NCBI GenBank assembly: GCA_900754755.1
Contig: CAAEEC010000288.1
Span: 1-21,324 of the forward strand
From: Clostridia bacterium
Lineage (GTDB): Bacteria > Bacillota > Clostridia > Christensenellales > Aristaeellaceae
Direction: 5' to 3'
Length of the DNA stretch: 21,324 bases
Positions 15,447-21,324 of this stretch are shown one piece after another (positions within the stretch are counted from its first letter, which is position 1; the number at the start of each line of letters is the position of its first letter). Under the pieces are notes generated by a model. It did not search any database. It was not told the DNA's origin and saw nothing but the letters and a program-made list of their open reading frames with translations. Both the position numbers and the translations under genes were made by a program.

Positions 15447-16565
15447 ATGAGCGAACTGTTGGCGGTATTCGTTATCGCAACGCTGGGGTACCTGATCGGG
15501 AGAATCACCATTTGCGGCATCGATCTGGGAACCGCCGCCGTGCTGCTGGTGGCGCTGGTGTTTGGCCATTTTGGCATCACCACGCCCCCGCTGGTGCGCG
15601 ATATCGGGCTGGTGTGCTTCGTCACCGCCGTCGGCTTCATTGCCGGGCCCAAATTCTTCCGCAACTTTAAGCAGAACGCCAAATCCTACGTGCTGCTGGG
15701 CTTCATCATCATCCTCGTGGGCGCGCTTTCCTGCGCGGCCATCATCCTGCTCGCCAAACTGCCCACGGCCCTGGGCGTCGGCCTGATGACCGGCGCGCTC
15801 ACCAGCACGCCCGGCTTGGCGGCCGCCATTGAAGCTTCGGGCAACGACCCGATGGCTTCCATCGGCTATGGCATCGCCTATCCCTTTGGCGTGATCAGCG
15901 TGGTGCTGTTCGTGCAATTGATGCCCAAAATCCTGCATGTGGATGTGGCCGCGGAGCGCAAGCGCTTCGAAGCCGCCAACAGTGTCGAGCTCAAGCCCTA
16001 CACCGGCAAGCTGTTCTCGTGCGACTCGGTGGGGCTGTTCCCCTTCAGCATTGCCATCGCCCTGGGCCTTCTGCTCGCGGCCGTGACCATTCCGCTGCCC
16101 GGCGGAGCGGAATTCTCGCTGGGCACCTCGGGCGGCCCGCTGATCGTGGGCCTGATCATCGGCCATTTGGGCCACCTGGGCAGTCTCGACCTTTCCGTGA
16201 ACAAGCGCACGCTGGAATCCTTCCGCGAATTCGGCCTGATGATGTTCCTCATCGGCGCGGGCACGGACGCGGGCAGCGGTTTCGTAGCCACGCTGCAGGA
16301 GCACGGCTTCCTGCTGTTCGTATATGGCGCGATCATCGCCCTGCTGCCCATGCTGGTGGGCTATTTCGTGGCCGCGAAGCTGCTCAAACTGAGCATCTTT
16401 AACTCGCTGGGTTCCATCACCGGCGGCATGACCAGCACGCCCGCGCTCGGCACGCTGATTCGCGTGGCCGGCACGGACGACGTCGCCTCGGCCTACGCTG
16501 CCACCTACCCCATCGCGCTGGTGTGCGTGGTGCTCGCCTCACAATTCCTGGCCATTTTGCTGTAA
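15447..16565 (+). CDS. AspT/AAEX-family carrier, predicted dicarboxylate (succinate) exporter
   Basis: A 372-residue polytopic membrane protein with about 10 hydrophobic segments in two halves. Each half carries the AAEX family motif: TSTPG at 119-123 and TSTPA at 329-333. The family includes the AspT aspartate:alanine exchanger and SucE-type succinate exporters of Corynebacterium. Members are usually about 540 residues with a central cytosolic TrkA-C region; here only a short hydrophilic linker (about residues 165-190) separates the halves, so the regulatory domains are missing. It begins 30 bases after the FrdA-like gene with AGGAGA as RBS and no terminator between, pointing to export of succinate or exchange of C4 acids. 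The substrate is inferred from context. Confidence 0.82.
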   Translation: MSELLAVFVIATLGYLIGRITICGIDLGTAAVLLVALVFGHFGITTPPLVRDIGLVCFVTAVGFIAGPKFFRNFKQNAKSYVLLGFIIILVGALSCAAIILLAKLPTALGVGLMTGALTSTPGLAAAIEASGNDPMASIGYGIAYPFGVISVVLFVQLMPKILHVDVAAERKRFEAANSVELKPYTGKLFSCDSVGLFPFSIAIALGLLLAAVTIPLPGGAEFSLGTSGGPLIVGLIIGHLGHLGSLDLSVNKRTLESFREFGLMMFLIGAGTDAGSGFVATLQEHGFLLFVYGAIIALLPMLVGYFVAAKLLKLSIFNSLGSITGGMTSTPALGTLIRVAGTDDVASAYAATYPIALVCVVLASQFLAILL

Positions 16566-16592
16566 CCTATACACCCCAGGGAGGGAGAAGGT

Positions 16593-17273
16593 ATGTCGCC
16601 AAAGAGAGAGAGCGCCGCTGTACCGGTGCCGCAACGCTTGATTCTCGGCTGTGTGCTCGCCTTCACCGGCGGCTTTCTGGACATCTATACATACCTGATC
16701 CGCGGCGGCGTGTTCGCGAACGCGCAAACCAGCAACCTGATTTTTCTGGGCCTGCGCCTGATGGAAGGCGATTGGCCGCAGGCCCTGAACTACTTCGCGC
16801 AGGTGGCGTCCTATGTGGTGGGCATCCTGGTGGCCGGCGTGGTCAAGCGCCGCATCGGTACGAAAGGCAACCTGCACTGGCGGCAAATCGTCATCTTCGC
16901 GGAATTCATCCTGGTGACCATCATTGGCTACATTCCCGCTTCCTTCCCGCCGGAGCCGGTGAACGTAATCGTGGCGTTCATCTGCTCGGTGCAGGTGGCC
17001 AGCTTCGATTCGCTGGAAGGCACGTCCTTTGCCACCACCATGTGTACCGGCAACTTGCGCCAGATGGGCGAGCACATTCTCGCCTTTGTGGTGGATAAGC
17101 GGCCCGGCGCGCTGCGCGGCGTGTTCAAATACGTGGCCATCATCGTATCCTTCGTGATGGGCGCGGTCATCGGCACGTTCTTCGTGGCGGAAATGCAGGA
17201 AGAAGCCATCTGGATCTGCTGCTACACGCTATTCTTCGTGCTGAGCTACCTGCTCGTAATGGAGGACGGCTAA
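16593..17273 (+). CDS. DUF1275/YoaK-family membrane protein
   Basis: A 226-residue integral membrane protein with about six hydrophobic segments. Features typical of DUF1275 are the early segment FTGGFLDIYTYL, the FANAQTSNL motif, and the later TTMCTGNLR repeat of that motif. The biochemical function of the family is unknown; a transport-related role has been suggested. GGGAGGGAGAAGG lies just upstream of ATG 16593, 27 bases after the transporter gene. It is the last gene before the terminator at 17288, so it is probably the distal gene of the succinate operon. Nothing in the sequence ties it directly to fumarate metabolism. Confidence 0.85.
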   Translation: MSPKRESAAVPVPQRLILGCVLAFTGGFLDIYTYLIRGGVFANAQTSNLIFLGLRLMEGDWPQALNYFAQVASYVVGILVAGVVKRRIGTKGNLHWRQIVIFAEFILVTIIGYIPASFPPEPVNVIVAFICSVQVASFDSLEGTSFATTMCTGNLRQMGEHILAFVVDKRPGALRGVFKYVAIIVSFVMGAVIGTFFVAEMQEEAIWICCYTLFFVLSYLLVMEDG

Positions 17274-17287
17274 TCCCAAAAACTGCG

Positions 17288-17330
17288 TTCCCGCGGACCG
17301 AAGCGCATTTCGGCCCGCGGGAATTTTTTT
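17288..17330 (+). terminator. Intrinsic terminator ending the plus-strand gene set
   Basis: A 15-base stem (17288-17302 with 17309-17323, one A-C mismatch), a 6-base loop GCGCAT, and a run of seven Ts (17324-17330). It starts 14 bases after the DUF1275 stop and lies between convergent genes. A short A-run at 17278-17282 could help it act weakly for the opposite strand too. Confidence 0.92.
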
Positions 17331-17357
17331 GCGCGCATACCTTTATGGCAACATCCC

Positions 17358-20123
17358 CTATGGCAATATCACCCGCGCCGTGGAATCGCCGCGCGGCGTG
17401 CGCGTGACGGCGATCTGCCGCTCGATATTTTGCTTGAGTTCGCTCACGTGCGAAATCACGCCCACCAGCTTATCCCCCTCGCCCAGCGAGGAGAGCACGC
17501 GCAGGGCCTGGCGTAGAGCCTCTTCATCCAGCGAGCCGAAGCCCTCGTCGATGAACATGGCATCCAGCCGCACGCCGCCCGCGGACGCCTGAATTTCTTC
17601 CGAAAGCCCCAGCGCCAGGGAGAGAGAAGCCAAAAACGATTCCCCGCCGGAGAGCGTCTTCACGCTGCGCGGCGCGCCATTGCAATGGTCGAGCACATCC
17701 AGTTCCAGGCCGCTCTGGCTGCGGTTGTCCCCCGCGGCGGCGCGGCGGCGCAATTCGTAGCGCCCGCCGGTCATGGCGAGCAGGCGCTGATTGGCGCGCA
17801 GCAAAATGCGGTCGAAGCAGCGCATTTGTACATAGGTTTCCAACATGATCTTTTCTTGGCCGGAAAGCGCGCCATTGGCCGTGTTGGAGAGCGCGCGCAA
17901 CTGCGCGTAGCGCTTTTCCCGCGCGCGGAGCGTCTCCCAACCGCGCAAAAACCGCTCCCGCGCGGCGCAATTCCGGTCGAGCCGCACGGCTGTGGAACGG
18001 ATTTGCGCGGATATCGCCTCGCGTTCTTCCGTCGCGCGAGCCAATTGTTCCTGTGCCGCGAGGAGCGCGGCTTCCCGCTCGGGGCGCAGCCGCGCGCGCA
18101 AAACCTCCACGCGCTCCTGCGCCCTGAGCGCCTGTCCGGCGCAGGAGCGCTGCTCGTCCTGCGCTTTTTGCAGCGCCGCCTCCGCCGCCTCTGCTTGCGC
18201 GTTGAGCGCTTCCACGCGTGCGCGCGCCGCCGCCTCATCCGCATAAGGCAGTTGCGCGGACGCCGCCGCGATTCGCCCGCGCAGCGCTTCCGCGTGCGCC
18301 TCCTGCGCGGCGAGGTTCGCGCGCTCCTTGAGAAGCCGATCGCGCGCGGCGGCAATCTGCGCTTCCAGCACGGGAATGCCGTCGCTCACCTTCTTGCGGC
18401 GCTCTTCCCGCTCGCGCGCCGCCTCTTCCTGCCGCTTGGCCTCCCGAAGCTGCGCGCGCACTTCCGCCATGCGCGTTGCCAGCGCTTCCTTCGCGCGGGA
18501 AAGATCGCCGCAGGACAGCAGCGCCTCCGCGCGCTGTGCCAGCGCGTTTTGCAACGCCTCGCGCTGGCCCTTGAGCCGCCCCGCCGCTTCGCTGGCGCGC
18601 GTGGCGCGGGTGCGGGCCTCGTCCGCGGCTGCGGAGGCCGCTTCCAGTTCCGCCTCGGTGGGCGCGCATCCGGAGAGCGCGGCGGGATGGGGATGCGATC
18701 GCGCGCCGCACACCGGACAAGGTTCGCCCTCTTTGAGCGCCGCGGCCAGTACGCCCGCCTGCTCATCCAGAAACGCGCGATTCATGCGCGCAAAGATGTC
18801 CTGCTTTTCCCGTTCCGCCGCGCGCTCGTGCAAGTATTTTTGCGCCGCCTCCCGCTCCTGCCGGGCGAGTTCATCCAGCGCGCGCAAATCTTTTTCCAGC
18901 GCCTCCAACTGGCCGTCGGCTTGTGTGAGCGCGTTCGTCTGCGCCAGCGCGCGTTCCCATTCCGCGCCCGCGCCAGCAAGCTCCGCCAACTGTTTCTTGC
19001 CGTTTTCCAGATACGCTTCCCGTTCCGCCAGCTTTTGCGCGCGCTGCTGTGCGAGGGGGCGAAGCGTCTCTAGTTCCGTCTCCGCCGCTTTGAGCGCGTC
19101 CCGATCGGCGGCAAGCTGGCGGAACTGGGGCAGCAGCGCGGTCAGCGCGGCGCTTTCCCGCCGCCAATCCCCGGCGCTGCTTTGTGCCTGCCGCGCCAGG
19201 CGCAGCGCCTCTTCCGCCGCGGCGCGCTTGGGTTCGGCCTCCGCCAAATCCTGCTGCGCCGCTGCAAATTCCGCGCGCACTTTCTCCGCCTCGAGCAGCA
19301 CCGCGATTTCCGCGTTCCTTGCGGCGATTTCCCGCTCCAATTCCCCCATCCGTGCCTGCGCCCGCGCCTGACGCTCTTCATCCGCGCGAATCAGTTCGCC
19401 CAGCAATGGCTCGATCTCCTCCTCCGGCAACCGTTCCTCCTGGGCCTGCGACAAGCGCGCGGCGTTTGGCGAATCCTCCCCGCAGGAAGCGCCCTGCACG
19501 GCTTGCCGCATCTCAGCGCGCAATTCTTCACAGGCGCGTCCTTCCGCCGCCGCCGCGTCTTTCAGCGCGTTTTGCAGCGCCTGATAGCGGCTCGTATTGA
19601 AGATCTGGCGGAAAATGGCGATGCGCTGTTCCGTGGGCGCGAGCAGCAGCTTCAAAAAATCGCCCTGCGCGATCATGGCCACCTGCGCGAACTGTTCGCG
19701 ATCCACGCCCAAAATGTCGCGCACGCGCCCCGTCACTTCCTTGGTGCGCGTGACCACGTTGCCATCCGGATAGGTCAAAACCGCTTCCGCGCGCTGCACG
19801 GTTTCGCCGCCGCGCCGGGATGGGCGGCGGTATTCCGGGTTGCGGCGCACCGTATAGTCTTGGCCGCGGCAGCGAAAGGTCAGTTCCACAAAAGTGGGCG
19901 TCTCCGGCGCGGCAAAGCGGCAGCGCAGCATGGAAGGTTCGCGATTGCCGCCGCTCGGCTCGCCATAGAGCGCGAAAGAAATCGCGTCGAACAGCATGGT
20001 CTTGCCCGCGCCGGTATCACCCGCAATCAAATACAGGCCTTTTTCGCCCAGCAGGGAAAAATCCAGCCGCGTCTCGCCCGCGTAGGGGCCAAAGGCGGAT
20101 AGCACAAGCGTTATTGGCCGCAT
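17358..20123 (-). CDS. sbcC: Exonuclease SbcCD ATPase subunit
   Basis: A 921-residue SMC/Rad50-like ATPase that works with SbcD to cut hairpins and process DNA ends. Walker A is GDTGAGKT (35-42). Long coiled-coil arms rich in Ala, Glu, Arg and Gln flank a central zinc hook CPVC (C469/C472). The ABC signature LSGGE is at 824-828 and Walker B DEGFGSLD around D859/E860. It is somewhat shorter than E. coli SbcC (about 1050) mainly through shorter arms. The start is inside sbcD (13-base overlap) with GGGAGGGTGA upstream, so translation is coupled. It is convergent with, and unrelated to, the fermentation genes. Confidence 0.95.
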   Translation of the reverse strand: MRPITLVLSAFGPYAGETRLDFSLLGEKGLYLIAGDTGAGKTMLFDAISFALYGEPSGGNREPSMLRCRFAAPETPTFVELTFRCRGQDYTVRRNPEYRRPSRRGGETVQRAEAVLTYPDGNVVTRTKEVTGRVRDILGVDREQFAQVAMIAQGDFLKLLLAPTEQRIAIFRQIFNTSRYQALQNALKDAAAAEGRACEELRAEMRQAVQGASCGEDSPNAARLSQAQEERLPEEEIEPLLGELIRADEERQARAQARMGELEREIAARNAEIAVLLEAEKVRAEFAAAQQDLAEAEPKRAAAEEALRLARQAQSSAGDWRRESAALTALLPQFRQLAADRDALKAAETELETLRPLAQQRAQKLAEREAYLENGKKQLAELAGAGAEWERALAQTNALTQADGQLEALEKDLRALDELARQEREAAQKYLHERAAEREKQDIFARMNRAFLDEQAGVLAAALKEGEPCPVCGARSHPHPAALSGCAPTEAELEAASAAADEARTRATRASEAAGRLKGQREALQNALAQRAEALLSCGDLSRAKEALATRMAEVRAQLREAKRQEEAAREREERRKKVSDGIPVLEAQIAAARDRLLKERANLAAQEAHAEALRGRIAAASAQLPYADEAAARARVEALNAQAEAAEAALQKAQDEQRSCAGQALRAQERVEVLRARLRPEREAALLAAQEQLARATEEREAISAQIRSTAVRLDRNCAARERFLRGWETLRAREKRYAQLRALSNTANGALSGQEKIMLETYVQMRCFDRILLRANQRLLAMTGGRYELRRRAAAGDNRSQSGLELDVLDHCNGAPRSVKTLSGGESFLASLSLALGLSEEIQASAGGVRLDAMFIDEGFGSLDEEALRQALRVLSSLGEGDKLVGVISHVSELKQNIERQIAVTRTPRGDSTARVILP

Positions 20124-21256
20124 CCTTCACCCTCCCAAATGTCCGCGATCAGCTTTTGCAAAATGTCCTTCTGCGCGCCGGAAAGGGGCGCGCCATTGCG
20201 CCGCTCGTAAAACGCGGCAAACAATTCCAGCGGCGATTGCGCGGCCGCCTCTTCCATCGCGGGCAGTTGCCCCAGCGAACGCGCCGCCCGGTTATCGCGG
20301 GAAACGCGCAGCAAATTGGGGTAGACCGCGCGCAGCCGCGCCAGCGCGCCCGGCGCGTCCTCCTCGTCGGTGAGCACGACGTGCATATACGCCTGCGCGT
20401 CCACGCTTTCATAAAACGCGCGCGAAGTCACTTCTTCCAGCGTGCCGCGGATTTCGCACAAATCCCGCCGGGGCGTGAGCGGCCGCGTGGAAACGCGCAG
20501 CGCGCCCTTTTCGCCCAGTTCCACCACGGTGAGGGACTTTTGCTGCCGGGCCTCGGAAAATGAATATTTGAGCGGCGAGCCGCAATAGCGCACGCGCTCG
20601 CCCTGCGCGTTCTGCGCGCCGTGCAAGTGCCCGAGCGCCACATAATCGAAGGGGGCGAACGCCTCGGGCGATACGTTGTCCGCGTCGCCCACGGCGAATT
20701 CCTCCGCATCGCAAAGCTGCCCGCCCGCCACAAACTGGTGCGCCAGCAGAACGTTGCGCCGGGAAGGATCGATGGGCATGTGCGCGATGGCGCAAGCGAT
20801 GGCCGCCGAAGTGGTGGGAATGTCTTCCTCGGGGTAAAACCGCCGCACGCTGGCGGGTTTCAAAAAGGGCAAAAGAAAAAAATCCACCGCGCCAAACGCG
20901 TCTTCCAGCGTGATGGGCGCGACCGTGCCCGCATACACCGGCGAAAGATAAATGCCGCTCGCGCGCACCAGGCGGCCAGCAAAGGCCACGCGCTCGGCGC
21001 TATCGTGGTTGCCGCTGATGACGAACGTCTTTTGCCCCATCTGGCTCAGGCGCGCGAGAAAATCGTCGAGCAGGGCCACGGCCTCGGCGGAGGGCGCGCT
21101 CTTATCGTAAACGTCGCCCGCGATCAGGAGCGCATCCGGCTTTTCGCGCGCGGCGAGCGAAAGGATTTGCTCCAGAATGTACGCCTGATCCTCCAAAAAC
21201 GAACATTCATACACCCGCTTGCCCAAATGCAAATCCGATAGATGAAACAACTTCAT
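20111..21256 (-). CDS. sbcD: Exonuclease SbcCD nuclease subunit
   Basis: A 381-residue Mre11-type metallophosphoesterase. Metal-binding motifs are visible: DLH (D8, H10), GDVYD (D48), GNHD (N83/H84), a later AHQF and GHLH. I take ATG 21256 (MKLFHLSDLHLG) as the start because this matches the family N-terminus; GTG 21262 would add two residues and leave almost no 5' leader given the promoter position. It is the first gene of an sbcD-sbcC operon and overlaps sbcC by 13 bases. The product forms the endo/exonuclease half of the SbcCD complex in the cytoplasm. Confidence 0.95.
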   Translation of the reverse strand: MKLFHLSDLHLGKRVYECSFLEDQAYILEQILSLAAREKPDALLIAGDVYDKSAPSAEAVALLDDFLARLSQMGQKTFVISGNHDSAERVAFAGRLVRASGIYLSPVYAGTVAPITLEDAFGAVDFFLLPFLKPASVRRFYPEEDIPTTSAAIACAIAHMPIDPSRRNVLLAHQFVAGGQLCDAEEFAVGDADNVSPEAFAPFDYVALGHLHGAQNAQGERVRYCGSPLKYSFSEARQQKSLTVVELGEKGALRVSTRPLTPRRDLCEIRGTLEEVTSRAFYESVDAQAYMHVVLTDEEDAPGALARLRAVYPNLLRVSRDNRAARSLGQLPAMEEAAAQSPLELFAAFYERRNGAPLSGAQKDILQKLIADIWEGEGCGQ

Positions 21257-21274
21257 GCCCACACCCCCGCAAAT

Positions 21275-21303
21275 ATTATAGCGCCGCGGCGAAAAACTGT
21301 CAA
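21275..21303 (-). promoter_or_regulatory. Consensus sigma-A/sigma-70 promoter of sbcDC
   Basis: On the minus strand TTGACA (21298-21303) and TATAAT (21275-21280) are separated by exactly 17 bases, a perfect match to the vegetative consensus. Transcription would start near 21268, leaving a leader of about 12 bases with only a G-run (GGGGGTG) as a possible ribosome binding site before ATG 21256. Confidence 0.88.
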
Positions 21304-21324
21304 ATCCTGCCGCAAATTGGCGCA

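Noticed and set aside
13278..16304. Long minus-strand open frame (about 1000 codons) opposite the frdBA-like genes and transporter
   Set aside because: Same composition artefact; no domain, no ribosome binding site considered credible, and conserved active-site residues lie on the plus strand.

Overview
The window is GC-rich (roughly 60-65% by eye) and reads like an obligately anaerobic bacterium, most likely a Clostridia-type Bacillota. It is packed with iron-sulfur flavoenzymes, carries [FeFe] hydrogenases of the sensory and group-B types, pairs an H2-sensor-like protein with a SpoIIE-type phosphatase, and has bacterial HdrABC-FlxABCD genes. Taxonomy is inference; no rRNA or other marker is present. 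No RNA genes, CRISPR arrays, insertion sequences or long repeats were seen, and no stretch over 300 bases lacks a gene.

Layout. (1) 1-4234, plus strand: a hydrogen module. It holds a 5'-truncated [FeFe] hydrogenase with a PAS domain (sensory type), an overlapping SpoIIE/PP2C phosphatase, and a second, multi-cluster [FeFe] hydrogenase (group-B type). (2) 4277-6604: an LDH-fold dehydrogenase with the malate-dehydrogenase specificity arginine, and class II fumarase. Together they convert oxaloacetate to malate to fumarate. (3) 6621-13115: hdrB, hdrC, hdrA, flxD (mvhD-like), flxC-like, flxB-like and flxA. This is a full NADH-linked, HdrA-type flavin-based electron-bifurcation module, with most genes overlapping or nearly touching. 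(4) 13131-15416: a soluble-looking fumarate reductase pair, with an FrdB-like protein carrying one [2Fe-2S] and two [4Fe-4S] sites and an FrdA-like flavoprotein with the fumarate-reductase active-site residues. (5) 15447-17273: a compact AspT/AAEX-family carrier (a family that includes dicarboxylate/succinate exporters) and a DUF1275/YoaK membrane protein, then a strong intrinsic terminator. (6) 17358-21256, minus strand: sbcC and sbcD, an ordinary DNA-repair pair with a perfect-consensus sigma-A promoter at the window edge.

Synthesis. Regions 2-5 look like one gene set for fermentative succinate production: oxaloacetate to malate to fumarate to succinate, then export. The unusual part is that the fumarate reductase has no membrane anchor subunit and sits directly behind a complete HdrABC-FlxABCD set. 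I infer that NADH oxidation is bifurcated, with one electron pair going to fumarate (high potential) and one to ferredoxin (low potential), so that fumarate reduction conserves energy in a soluble complex. Reduced ferredoxin could then feed the upstream group-B hydrogenase, and the sensory hydrogenase/phosphatase pair could report H2. The flavoprotein lacks the usual C-terminal helical domain and the covalent-FAD histidine and has an N-terminal extension of about 90 residues. The FrdB-like protein lacks the CCG domain of archaeal TfrB, and HdrB supplies CCG domains as a separate protein. This differs from both quinol:fumarate reductase and archaeal thiol:fumarate reductase. The coupling is a hypothesis from gene content and order, not shown by the sequence itself.
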